Assembly (NCBI RefSeq): GCF_024519435.1
Contig: NZ_JALJRZ010000004.1
Span: 62,001-126,000, forward strand
DNA: 64,000 bases
From: Terrabacter sp. Ter38
GTDB taxonomy: Bacteria; Actinomycetota; Actinomycetes; Actinomycetales; Dermatophilaceae
Reading direction: 5' to 3'
The position numbers and the translations under genes are program-made. Position 1 is the stretch's first letter; each line of letters begins with the position of its first letter. Of the stretch, positions 11,213-19,541 are shown piece after piece. Under the pieces are notes generated by a model. The model was not told the DNA's origin. It saw nothing but the letters and a program-made list of their open reading frames with translations, and did not search any database.

Positions 11213-12406
11213 GTGGGTCACGTGTCCGTCGCAGATCACCGTGCCGCCGTCGGGCGGCTGCTCGGCGACGGGTCCCTCGAGCGGGTGACGCTCGACCGCC
11301 ACGCCGCCGGACGCCGCCTCGCCGCCGACCTCGTCGCGGCCGACGACCTGCCGCGCTTCGACGCCTCCGCCATGGACGGGTACGCCGTGTGCCCGGGTTC
11401 GCCGGACCAGCGCGCCTACCCCGTGGTCGGGGACGTGCCCGCCGGGTCAGCACCCGACTTCGTGCTCACCCCCGGTGGGGCGGCCCGGGTCATGACGGGC
11501 GCGCGGGTGCCGCGGGGCACGGTCGCCGTCGTCCCCGTCGAGCGCACCGACGCGAGCCCCACCGGGCCTGCGCCCGAGCACGTGACCGTCGACCTCGACC
11601 CCGCACCCGGCCAGCACATCCGTCGCCGCGGCGAGGACGTGGTGGCCGGGTCGGTCATCGCGACCGCCGGCACGGCCGTGACGGCAGCGCTCATCGCGCT
11701 CGGCCGGTCGGCGGGGTGCACGACGGTCGAGGTCCACGCGCCGACGCGGGTCGCGGTCATCGCGACCGGCGCCGAGCTCGCACCGCCCGAGGCCGACCCG
11801 GGCGCCGGCGGCATCCACGAGTCGAACTCCGACATGGTCGCCGCTCTCGCCGAGGCCAACGGCTGCGACGTGCGCCGGGTCGAGGTGTGCTCCGACGAGC
11901 CCGACGACCTCCGGGCCCGGCTCGAGGCGCTCGACGCCGACCCCGACGTCGACCTCGTCGTCACGACCGGGGGCGTGAGCGCCGGCGCCTACGAGGTCGT
12001 GCGACAGGTCTGCGAGCCGCTCCCGACGTTCGACTTCGTCCACCTCGCGATGCAGCCCGGCGGCCCGCAGGGGCTCGGCCGCTACGGCTCCACCCCGGTC
12101 GTATGCCTGCCGGGGACGCCGGTCGGCGCGTTCGTCGCCTTCCACGTGCTCGTCCGCCCGGCGCTCGACCGACGCCACGGGGTGCCGCCCACGCGAGCCG
12201 GCCGGGCGGCATACGTCGGCAGGACCCGACGCACGCGCACGGGGCGCGTGCAGTTCGTCACGAGCGTGCTCCACGACGACGGCACCGTCAGCGCTCCCGA
12301 CGCCCGGCACCTGACGGCGCTCGCCGCGGCGACCTGCCTCATCGAGGTGCCCGAAGGTGTCGACCAGCTCATCGAGGGCGACCTCGTCGCCGTCCACCCG
12401 GTGTGA
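11213..12406 (+). CDS. moeA: molybdopterin molybdenumtransferase
   Basis: MoeA inserts molybdate into adenylated molybdopterin in the cytosol. The 397-residue protein has the family landmarks: DASAMDGYAV in domain III, GARVPRGTVAVVPVE, HIRRRGEDV, then the MogA-like domain with ATGAEL, ESNSDM and TTGGVSAG, and LPGTPVGAFVAF near the end. GTG 11213 gives a normal length; GTG 11222 is equally possible. It supplies the cofactor for the cox molybdoenzyme and for the sulfite-oxidase-fold protein at 40.9 kb. The ABC-F gene follows 36 bases later. Confidence 0.93.
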   Translation: MGHVSVADHRAAVGRLLGDGSLERVTLDRHAAGRRLAADLVAADDLPRFDASAMDGYAVCPGSPDQRAYPVVGDVPAGSAPDFVLTPGGAARVMTGARVPRGTVAVVPVERTDASPTGPAPEHVTVDLDPAPGQHIRRRGEDVVAGSVIATAGTAVTAALIALGRSAGCTTVEVHAPTRVAVIATGAELAPPEADPGAGGIHESNSDMVAALAEANGCDVRRVEVCSDEPDDLRARLEALDADPDVDLVVTTGGVSAGAYEVVRQVCEPLPTFDFVHLAMQPGGPQGLGRYGSTPVVCLPGTPVGAFVAFHVLVRPALDRRHGVPPTRAGRAAYVGRTRRTRTGRVQFVTSVLHDDGTVSAPDARHLTALAAATCLIEVPEGVDQLIEGDLVAVHPV

Positions 12407-12429
12407 ACGGGGCACCCGCCGAGCGCCCC

Positions 12430-12435
12430 TAGGCT
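12430..12435 (+). promoter_or_regulatory. -10 box TAGGCT for the ABC-F gene
   Basis: TAGGCT lies seven bases before GTG 12443, which suggests a leaderless transcript and favours that start over the GTG at 12437. Confidence 0.45.
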
Positions 12436-12442
12436 GGTGGGC

Positions 12443-14080
12443 GTGAGCGCGACCCTCGTGGCCAAGGACCTCGCCGGGGGCCACGCCCACCGGACCCTCT
12501 TCGAGCACCTCGACCTCACGGTCGCACCCGGTGACGTCGTCGGGGTCGTCGGCGCCAACGGGGCAGGCAAGTCGACGCTGCTGCGCCTGCTCGCCGGCGA
12601 GGTCGAGCCGCTCGGCGGCACCGTGACGACGGCGCCCTCCGACGCGTTCGTCGGCTGGCTGCCGCAGGAGCACGAGCGGATCCCCGGCGAGACCGTCGCC
12701 GACCACATCGGTCGCCGCACGGGCGCCACCGCCGCGACCCTCGCCATGGAGGAGGCGGCTGCCGCGCTCGGCGGTGACGACCCAGCCGCCGACGAGAGGT
12801 ATGCCGTCGCGCTCGACCACTGGCTCGTCAGCGGTGCGCCCGACCTCGACGACCGGATCCCGCCGATGCTGGCCGAGCTGGGCCTCGACGTCGGACCTGA
12901 CGCGCTCATGACGTCACTCTCCGGAGGCCAGGCGGCCCGGGCGGCGCTCGCCGCGCTGCTGCTCAGCCGTTTCGACCTCGTGCTCCTCGACGAGCCGACC
13001 AACGACCTCGACCTCGCCGGGCTCGACCGGCTCGAGGCCTTCGTCCACGGCCAGCGCGGGGGAGTCGTGCTCGTCTCGCACGACCGTGAGTTCCTCGCCC
13101 GCTGCGTCACCCGCATCGTCGAGCTCGACCTGGCGCAGAACTCCGTCGCCGTCCACGACGGCGGCTACGAGTCCTACCTCGAGGAGCGCGAGGTCGCCCG
13201 TCGGCACGCGCGGGAGGCGTACGAGGCGTATGCCGGCACGAAGTCCGACCTCGAGGCGCGCGCCCGCACCCAGCGCGAGTGGTCGTCCAAGGGCGTCCGC
13301 AACGCGATGAAGAAGAGCCCCGACAACGACAAGATCCGGCGCTCGGCGCAGCAGGACTCGGCCGAGAAGCAGGCGCGCAAGGTGCGCCAGATGGAGTCGC
13401 GGATCGCCCGGCTCGACGAGGTCGCCGAGCCGCGCAAGGAGTGGGTGCTCCAGTTCAGCATCGCCGCGGCGCCCCGGTCGAGCTCCCTGGTCGCGACGCT
13501 CAACGAGGCCGTCGTACGCCGGGGTGAGTGGACGTTCGGTCCGGCGTCGCTGCAGGTCGAGGCGCGGCGGCGCATCGGCATCACCGGGCCGAACGGTGGC
13601 GGCAAGACGACCCTGCTCTCGCTCCTGCTCGGGCGGGTCGACCCCGACGAGGGAAGCGCCTCGCTCGGGGCGAGTGTCGCCGTCGGCGAGATCGACCAGT
13701 CGCGCACGGGTCTGCGCGACGACCTCCCGCTCGGGGACGCGTTCGGCGAGGCCGTGCCCGGCCTCGACCCGGCCGACCGCCGCACCCTGCTCGCGAAGTT
13801 CGGGCTCAAGGCCGACCAGGTCGGCAGCGCGGTCGGGCGGCTGTCGCCCGGCGAGCGCACGCGCGCGGCGATGGCGCTGTTGCAGGCGCGGGGCGTCAAC
13901 CTCCTCGTCCTCGACGAGCCGACGAACCACCTCGACCTTCCCGCCATCGAGCAGCTCGAGGAGGCGCTCGACTCCTACGACGGGGCCCTGCTGCTCGTCT
14001 CGCACGACCGCCGGCTGCTCGAGAACGTCCGCCTCGACGAGCGCTGGCACGTCGAGGCCGGCCAGGTCACCGCGACCTGA
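12443..14080 (+). CDS. ABC-F family ATPase
   Basis: This soluble protein of 545 residues has two ABC nucleotide-binding domains and no membrane segments. The first domain has Walker A GANGAGKST, signature LSGGQAARAAL and Walker B LVLLDEPTNDLDL. The second has GPNGGGKTT, LSPGERTRAAM and LLVLDEPTNHLDLP. Between them lies the basic, helical P-site tRNA-interaction linker, rich in Arg, Lys and Glu (about residues 240-330). ABC-F proteins act on the ribosome, either as translation factors or in ribosome protection against antibiotics. Sequence alone does not say which, so a resistance call would be unsupported. Confidence 0.92.
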   Translation: MSATLVAKDLAGGHAHRTLFEHLDLTVAPGDVVGVVGANGAGKSTLLRLLAGEVEPLGGTVTTAPSDAFVGWLPQEHERIPGETVADHIGRRTGATAATLAMEEAAAALGGDDPAADERYAVALDHWLVSGAPDLDDRIPPMLAELGLDVGPDALMTSLSGGQAARAALAALLLSRFDLVLLDEPTNDLDLAGLDRLEAFVHGQRGGVVLVSHDREFLARCVTRIVELDLAQNSVAVHDGGYESYLEEREVARRHAREAYEAYAGTKSDLEARARTQREWSSKGVRNAMKKSPDNDKIRRSAQQDSAEKQARKVRQMESRIARLDEVAEPRKEWVLQFSIAAAPRSSSLVATLNEAVVRRGEWTFGPASLQVEARRRIGITGPNGGGKTTLLSLLLGRVDPDEGSASLGASVAVGEIDQSRTGLRDDLPLGDAFGEAVPGLDPADRRTLLAKFGLKADQVGSAVGRLSPGERTRAAMALLQARGVNLLVLDEPTNHLDLPAIEQLEEALDSYDGALLLVSHDRRLLENVRLDERWHVEAGQVTAT

Positions 14081-14249
14081 GGCGCCGCCCGCCGCCGCCG
14101 CACCCGGCGACACCAGCCGCACACCTCCGGGCCTCCCGCACACCGTCCACGAGGTGCGCCTGGCCTCGAGGTGTGCGACCGGGTGGGTGTCGACGAAGGG
14201 CGCCGGTGCGTCACCCGGCCCGGCCCATCAGCTCTGACCCACCCGGACC

Positions 14250-14320
14250 GCAACACACCGTGTAGGTCACAACGCACCGCGGTCCGATCCCGGTGTGTCG
14301 CGACCTGCACGGTGTGTTGC
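14250..14320. terminator. long imperfect hairpin between convergent genes
   Basis: Arms of 19 bases (14250-14268 with 14302-14320) match except one G-U pair. Inside them a second, looser pairing (about 14270-14279 with 14291-14301) extends the stem. It lies between the ABC-F stop and the stop of the convergent YciI-like gene and can serve both strands. The flank 14081-14249 holds a further weak inverted repeat of CGCACACC/GGTGTGCG and no gene. Confidence 0.55.
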
Positions 14321-14338
14321 CGAGGGGCGTGCGGAGCG

Positions 14339-14677
14339 TCAGCCGGGGGAGTTGGTCGGGTCGGCCACCCACGGGCCGAGCGGCGGGTCCCACCGGCGCA
14401 CGACGCGGCGCAGGATGTGCCCGCCGAGCCAGTAGGGGTCCTGGTCGAAGGTCTCCGTGACCGCCTCGAGGGATTCGCCGGAGCAGACGATGAGCGCCGC
14501 GTTGGCCGCCTCCTGGTCGGTCGGCTCACCCTCGCTCACCTCGTCGGTGCCGTCCTGGTACATCCCGGCGACGAGCAGCCCCGACTGCCCGCTCAGCCAC
14601 TCGCGGTGCTCGGGCCGGATCGTCAGCATCTCGGTCGCGTCGTCGGGGTAGGTGTAGTGGATCGCGAAGATCGCCAC
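14339..14677 (-). CDS. YciI-like protein
   Basis: This 112-residue protein begins (V)AIFAIHYTYPDDATEML and has the YciI/EthD-like dimeric ferredoxin fold pattern: His and Tyr in the first strand, RPEHREWL in the first helix, GLLVAGMY, and a C-terminal strand ending in GGHILRRVVRRWDPPLG. YciI relatives are small oxygenase- or dehalogenase-like proteins, mostly of unknown role. The GTG start at 14677 has GGAGG ten bases upstream. It lies 35 bases downstream of fdhD on the same strand, so co-transcription is likely. Confidence 0.8.
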   Translation of the reverse strand: MAIFAIHYTYPDDATEMLTIRPEHREWLSGQSGLLVAGMYQDGTDEVSEGEPTDQEAANAALIVCSGESLEAVTETFDQDPYWLGGHILRRVVRRWDPPLGPWVADPTNSPG

Positions 14678-14712
14678 GGGTGTGCCTCCGGTCGCTGGGG
14701 TGGTGAGGGTGG

Positions 14713-15561
14713 TCAGGTGGCCGTGATCCGGTGCGCGCCGGCATACACGTTGAGGCGGGTGCCACGCACGAAGCCGAGCAGGCTCATCCCGGCGTCCTCG
14801 GCGCACTCCACCGCCAGTGACGACGGCGCCGACACTGCTGCGAGGCAGGGGATCCCGGCCATGATCGCCTTCTGGGTCAGCTCGAACGACGCGCGACCGG
14901 ACACGACGAGCACGCAGCCGACCCCGGGCACGCGGTTGCTCTGCAGCGCCCACCCGACGACCTTGTCGACCGCGTTGTGCCGGCCGACGTCCTCGCGGAC
15001 GACGAGCAGCTCGCCGTCGGCGGTGAAGAGGCCGGCGGCGTGCAACCCGCCTGTCTTGTCGAACGACCGCTGCTCGGCGCGTAGGGCATCGGGCAGCTCG
15101 GCGATGATCCTGGCGGCGAACTCCGTCGTGTCGCCGCGCACGTCGAAGGCCGACTGCGCCCGCAGCTGCTCGATGCTGGCCTTGCCGCAGACGCCGCACG
15201 ACGAGTTCGTGAAGAAGGCGCGCGTGACCGACGCGGCCGGGGCTGCCACGCCGGGCGCCAGCGTCACGTCGATGACGTTGTACGTGTTCTCGTCGAAGCC
15301 GCTCTCACCCGAGACGACCGCGCCCTCGCAGTACCGGGCCAGGGCGATGTCGTCGGCGGACCTGATGAGCCCCTCCGACATGAGGAAGCCGTGGACGAGC
15401 TCGATGTCGTGCCCCGGCGTGCGCATCGTCACCGTGAGCGGCGTGCCGTTGACCCGCAGCTCGAGGGGCTCCTCGACGGTGAGGGTGTCCGGGCGCGTCG
15501 TCGACGACGGGGTCGCGAGGTCGATCGTCGTGACCTTGCGCCTGACCGTGACCCGTCCCAT
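14713..15561 (-). CDS. fdhD: sulfurtransferase FdhD
   Basis: FdhD transfers sulfur from a cysteine desulfurase to the molybdenum cofactor before insertion into formate dehydrogenase-type enzymes. The 282-residue protein has the mobile-loop catalytic pair Cys122-Gly-Val-Cys125 in SSCGVCGKAS, the N-terminal EEPLELRVNG and TMRTPGHDIELVHGF, and REDVGRHNAVDK. ATG 15561 starts MGRVTVRRKV. It is divergent from mobA, with 37 bases between starts. No formate dehydrogenase lies in this window, so its client enzyme is encoded elsewhere or is one of the local molybdoenzymes. Confidence 0.94.
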   Translation of the reverse strand: MGRVTVRRKVTTIDLATPSSTTRPDTLTVEEPLELRVNGTPLTVTMRTPGHDIELVHGFLMSEGLIRSADDIALARYCEGAVVSGESGFDENTYNVIDVTLAPGVAAPAASVTRAFFTNSSCGVCGKASIEQLRAQSAFDVRGDTTEFAARIIAELPDALRAEQRSFDKTGGLHAAGLFTADGELLVVREDVGRHNAVDKVVGWALQSNRVPGVGCVLVVSGRASFELTQKAIMAGIPCLAAVSAPSSLAVECAEDAGMSLLGFVRGTRLNVYAGAHRITAT

Positions 15562-15598
15562 GACCTCAGCCTGCCAGACTCCGTGCCAGACTCCGATG

Positions 15599-16246
15599 GT
15601 GCCGCCCCGCCCACCTGAAGCGCCCCCGGTCGTTATCGTCCTGACGGGCGGGGCCTCCCGGCGGATGGGCTCGCACAAACCCGTCCTCGACGTCGGCGGT
15701 CGCCCGCTTGTCGCGCGCGTCCTCGACGCTGCCGGCGACCGCCCGGCGCTCGTCGTCGGCCCCGGCCAGGGCGTCCCCGACGGCGTACGCGTCGTGTGGG
15801 AGCGCGTCCCGGGCGGCGGTCCGGTGTCCGGCGTGTCCACCGCCGTCGACTCCCTTGCCACCGATGCCGCCACGAGCGCCACGCCGCTGCCGTATGCCGT
15901 CGTGCTGCTGGCCGCGGACCTGCCCTTCGTCACCTCCGCCCACGTCGACCGGCTCCTCGAGGCGCTGGGGTCGGCTGACCTCGCCGTGACGGTCGACCGG
16001 GAAGGACGCACCAACTGGCTCTGCTCGGCTTGGCGCCTCGCCGCCCTGCAGGGGCGTCTCGACGAGCTCGGGGACCCCTACGGCCGGAGCATGCGCGACC
16101 TCGCCGACGGCATGCGCACGCAGACGGTGGACGACCCCTCCGACGTGGCGCTGGACGTCGACACACCGGCCGACCTGGCGCGTGCGCGCGACCGTGCGCG
16201 CGGCCGTGCGCGCGGCCGCGCGGAGCACCGACCGAGCGCCGACTGA
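15599..16246 (+). CDS. mobA: molybdenum cofactor guanylyl/nucleotidyltransferase
   Basis: This MobA-type nucleotidyltransferase (about 215 residues) has the N-terminal VIVLTGGASRRMGSHKPVLDVGG pattern (GG-x3-RMG-x2-K), VPGGGPVSGVSTAV and LLAADLPFVT, which bind the nucleotide and magnesium. It attaches GMP, or CMP in MocA relatives, to the cofactor. Since CODH-type enzymes use the cytosine dinucleotide, a MocA-like specificity is conceivable but not shown. CAGACT sits six bases before GTG 15599; ATG 15596 is the alternative. The promoter region has CCAGACTCCG twice. The C-terminus ends in an Arg/Ala repeat. Confidence 0.85.
   Translation: MPPRPPEAPPVVIVLTGGASRRMGSHKPVLDVGGRPLVARVLDAAGDRPALVVGPGQGVPDGVRVVWERVPGGGPVSGVSTAVDSLATDAATSATPLPYAVVLLAADLPFVTSAHVDRLLEALGSADLAVTVDREGRTNWLCSAWRLAALQGRLDELGDPYGRSMRDLADGMRTQTVDDPSDVALDVDTPADLARARDRARGRARGRAEHRPSAD
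16181..16216 (+). repeat. 12-bp tandem repeat at the mobA 3' end
   Basis: Three copies of CGTGCGCGCGRC encode alternating Arg, Ala, Gly and Asp in the MobA tail. The array keeps the frame and lies outside the catalytic fold. Confidence 0.75.
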
Positions 16247-16493
16247 AGGCCGACGGAGGCCCCTCGACGGGCGACTCTGGGAGATCGCCCAAGTCGGGCC
16301 CTGCGGCGAATCGCCCTGCGGCCAAGTGCTACTCCGGACTTCGGAGGCATTTGGCAAAGACTTGGTAAGCCCCGTTGACCCGTGTTCTGGGCTGCTGCCA
16401 ACGTCACGCTCGTTCCGGCCCGATCTCACGTCGTGAGATGAGCGGAACTCCCTCCAGGCGGCCCACGAGCCGCATCTCGACAAGGAGCAACCA

Positions 16494-18551
16494 GTGAATC
16501 GACTGAAGTCTGGGCTGGCGACCGGAGGGCTGCTCGCGCTCGCCCTCGCCATCTCGCCGGCGATCCCGGCGGGCGCAGCAGCCGGTGCAGGACGCGACAA
16601 GGCGCCTGCCCCCGAGTCGCAGAGCCTCAAGGCGACCGAGCAGTCCCGGGCAGCATCGTCCGCGAGCGCCCTCGGCCTCGCCTCGGGCGAGAAGCTCACC
16701 GTCAAGTCCGTCATCCAGGACGCCAACGGCGCGACGCACGTCCGCTACGAGCGGACCCTCGACGGCCTGCGCGTCATCGGCGGCGACTTCGTCAGCCACA
16801 AGGACTCCTCGGGTGCCGTCAAGAGCGTCACGTGGAACTACCGCAAGAACGTCACCCCCGCGACGATGACCCCGAGCGTCTCCAAGAGCGAGGCGCACCA
16901 GGCCGGTCTCGCCGCGTCGAAGGCCGACAAGGAGACCGCCACCCCCGGTGAGCTCGTCGTCTTCCAGTCGGCCGCCGGTCCCAAGCTCGCCTACGAGGTC
17001 ATCACCGAGGGCATCAAGGCCGACCAGACCCCGACCCGTCTGCACACGATCGTCGACGCCACCACGGGCAAGACCCTGACGAGCTGGGACGACGTCAAGC
17101 AGGGCACCGGCAACGGCATCTTCGTCGGCTCCGTCACGCTGGCCACGACCGCCGGAACGACGTACACGATGAAGGACACGCACGGGAACTACACGACCGA
17201 CCTCAACCAGGCCACGAGCGGCAACGGCACGACGTTCACCGACGCCGACGACGTCTGGGGCACCGGCTCGCAGAGCAACCGCCAGTCGGCGGCCGTCGAC
17301 GCGCACTACGGCGCCGGCAAGACGTACGACTACTACAACACCCAGCTCGGCCGCGCCGGCATCTGGAACAACGGCACCGGTGCGCGCAGCCGCGTCCACT
17401 ACGGCCAGAACTACGTCAACGCCTTCTGGGACGGCACGCAGATGACGTACGGCGACGGCGCGGGCAACGCGGCCCCGCTCGTCGAGCTCGACGTCGCCGG
17501 CCACGAGATGAGCCACGGCGTCACCGAGAACACCGCGGGCCTGGCCTACACCGGCGACGCGGGCGGCCTCAACGAGGCGACGTCGGACATCTTCGGCACG
17601 GGTGTCGAGTGGTACACGAACAACCCCAGCGACACCCCCGACTACCTCATCGGCGAAGAGATCAACATCAACGGCAACGGCACGCCGCTGCGCTACATGG
17701 ACAAGCCGAGCAAGGACGGCGGTTCGAAGGACTGCTGGAGCAGCTCCCTCGGCGGCCTCGACCCGCACTACTCGTCCGGCCCGCTCAACCACTGGTACTA
17801 CCTGGCCTCCGAGGGTTCGGGTGCCAAGACGATCAACGGCGTCAGCTACAACAGCCCGACGTGCAACGCCTCGACGGTGACCGGTATCGGCCACCTCAAG
17901 GTCGAGAAGATCTGGTACCGCACGCTGTCGACGTACCTCACCTCGAGCAGCAACTACGCGGCGGCCCGCACCGGCGTCATCAAGGCGGCCAAGGACCTCT
18001 ACGGCGTCGGATCGGCCGAGTGCACCGCAGTCGACAAGGCCATGGGCGCCATCTCGGCCCCCGCCAGCACCGAGACCTGCGGCACCGGCGGCGGCGGTGG
18101 CGGCGGTGCTGCCCTGACCAACGGCGGCTTCGAGTCCGGGCAGACCGGCTGGACGGGCACGACGGGCCCGATCACGAACAACACGGGCCGCCCGGCCCAC
18201 GGCGGTTCGTACAAGCTGTGGCTCGGCGGCAACGGCACGGCCGGCTCCGAGAATGAGTCGCAGACGTTCGCCGTCCCGTCCACGGCCACCGCTCCGGCGC
18301 TGACCTACTGGATCCGCATCGACACGGCCGAGACCACGACGACGACCGCCTACGACACGGCCACCGTCCAGATCAACGGCGTCACCAAGCAGAGCTACTC
18401 CAACCTGTCCACGCCGAAGGCCTCCTACGTCCAGAAGACGATCGACCTCACGGCCTTCAAGGGCACGAACGTCACGCTGAAGTTCGCCGACACCGAGGAC
18501 TCCTCGCTCCAGACGAGCTTCGTCATCGACGACGTCGCGACGAACTTCTGA
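16494..18551 (+). CDS. secreted thermolysin-like metallopeptidase (M4) with C-terminal beta module
   Basis: This is a 685-residue extracellular neutral protease. A signal peptide (basic MNRLK, hydrophobic core to about residue 28, Ala-rich cut site) precedes an FTP/PepSY-type propeptide (to about 200). The catalytic domain follows, with the zinc site HEMSHG and the third ligand Glu in GGLNEATSD. A Gly-rich hinge after CGTGG joins a C-terminal domain (about 535-685, NGGFESGQTGWT... IDDVATNF) that looks like a galactose-binding or CBM-type jelly roll. The GTG at 16494 has AAGGAG 7 bases upstream. The 247-base leader contains TTGACC at 16375 and a 7-bp palindrome at 16423-16439, possible control sites. 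A strong hairpin follows the gene. Confidence 0.94.
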   Translation: MNRLKSGLATGGLLALALAISPAIPAGAAAGAGRDKAPAPESQSLKATEQSRAASSASALGLASGEKLTVKSVIQDANGATHVRYERTLDGLRVIGGDFVSHKDSSGAVKSVTWNYRKNVTPATMTPSVSKSEAHQAGLAASKADKETATPGELVVFQSAAGPKLAYEVITEGIKADQTPTRLHTIVDATTGKTLTSWDDVKQGTGNGIFVGSVTLATTAGTTYTMKDTHGNYTTDLNQATSGNGTTFTDADDVWGTGSQSNRQSAAVDAHYGAGKTYDYYNTQLGRAGIWNNGTGARSRVHYGQNYVNAFWDGTQMTYGDGAGNAAPLVELDVAGHEMSHGVTENTAGLAYTGDAGGLNEATSDIFGTGVEWYTNNPSDTPDYLIGEEININGNGTPLRYMDKPSKDGGSKDCWSSSLGGLDPHYSSGPLNHWYYLASEGSGAKTINGVSYNSPTCNASTVTGIGHLKVEKIWYRTLSTYLTSSSNYAAARTGVIKAAKDLYGVGSAECTAVDKAMGAISAPASTETCGTGGGGGGGAALTNGGFESGQTGWTGTTGPITNNTGRPAHGGSYKLWLGGNGTAGSENESQTFAVPSTATAPALTYWIRIDTAETTTTTAYDTATVQINGVTKQSYSNLSTPKASYVQKTIDLTAFKGTNVTLKFADTEDSSLQTSFVIDDVATNF

Positions 18552-18603
18552 CGGATCGAGCGCGCCGGGCCGCGTGAGCTGCCCTGCAGGACACGCACCA
18601 CCA

Positions 18604-18647
18604 GAGGTCGGTATGCCGCCGGGTCAGCGCCGCGGCATACCGACCTC
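18604..18647. terminator. 16-bp perfect hairpin containing the GTATGCC motif
   Basis: The arms at 18604-18619 and 18632-18647 are exactly complementary around a 12-base loop. Each arm contains the window-wide motif (GTATGCC in one, GGCATAC in the other). It separates the protease from the convergent lipoprotein gene. Confidence 0.75.
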
Positions 18648-18682
18648 GTGCGTTCGGGGGAGACTCCTGCCCGCGCGGACGC

Positions 18683-19318
18683 TCAGGAGGCGGGCGCGGT
18701 GGCCGCCGCGCCCGGCGCAGCGGCGGTCGGGGTCGTGCAGCGGGTGGTCGCGGGCACCGAGAGGGTGACGTCGCTGACGAGGATGCCGACGAGGCCGGAG
18801 ATCTCGCCGAGCGACGGGTCGCTCAGGTCGACCGCCCGAGCCTGGTGGTCGGTGACCGAGATCGTGATCGGGTCGCTCTCGGGCACGGCGTCGGGGTCGA
18901 GCGCCGTGGAGCCGTCGGTCAGCGGCGGGGCCGTCGATGAGCCGAGGCGGAGCGTCGCGAGGAGGGTGACGAGCTGGCGCTGCTGCGGGACGCTGAGCGT
19001 GCACACGCGGCCGTGGACCGAACGCGTCTCGACGCGGACCCGGCCGTTGGCCTCGAGCACGATCTGGTCGTCGAAGCCGGCGATGCCCCCGGTGCGACGC
19101 AAGGTCAGCGGGAACGTGGGGCCGTACGACGACCCGAGCGCGTCGTCACCGGCGGCGCCGAAGCGCAGCGCCGTGGTCGTGGACGATGTGGGCGCCGGGG
19201 CCGCCGAGGTCACCGCACCCGTCGATCCGTCCTCGGGCGTGGTGGAACCGCAGCCCCCGACGAAGAGTGCTGCGACGGCCATCCCCACACACAGGCCTGC
19301 GCGCCCCATGACGTCCAT
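18683..19318 (-). CDS. putative secreted lipoprotein, unknown function
   Basis: This 211-residue protein has a lipoprotein signal: a hydrophobic AVAALFVGGC with the lipobox Cys, then a Thr/Ser/Ala/Pro linker. The mature part (FPLTLRRTGGIAGFDDQIVLEANGRV onwards) contains alternating beta-strand sequence and two further Cys. It resembles small actinobacterial lipoproteins that read an emetic-type beta sandwich, but I do not recognise a named family. AGGGG eight bases before ATG 19318 supports that start; ATG 19309 is possible. It is divergent from the amidase gene. Confidence 0.65.
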   Translation of the reverse strand: MDVMGRAGLCVGMAVAALFVGGCGSTTPEDGSTGAVTSAAPAPTSSTTTALRFGAAGDDALGSSYGPTFPLTLRRTGGIAGFDDQIVLEANGRVRVETRSVHGRVCTLSVPQQRQLVTLLATLRLGSSTAPPLTDGSTALDPDAVPESDPITISVTDHQARAVDLSDPSLGEISGLVGILVSDVTLSVPATTRCTTPTAAAPGAAATAPAS

Positions 19319-19541
19319 GGTGGCCCCTCGCGGCGGGCGATGCACGCCCGACGCGGTGGAATCGGGACAACGCTTGGGTGACGGTTTCAAGTGGCGGGCC
19401 TCGGGGTGCGCGGTAATGCTCGGTGTCAGAGGTGTGTGTCGGGCTCGGGGCCGGACCCACCCCTTCGCAGGGAGGCGGCACCGACGGATCCACGTCGGCG
19501 TCAGCGTCCTGCTCTCACCAGGACAGGAAAGGGACGATCGC

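Noticed and set aside
12443-14080. Antibiotic-resistance call for the ABC-F protein
   Set aside because: Family membership alone does not separate translation factors from ribosome-protection proteins.
19319-19541. Possible c-di-AMP (ydaO) riboswitch before the wall amidase
   Set aside because: Such switches precede wall hydrolases in actinobacteria, but the conserved core bases could not be found in this leader.
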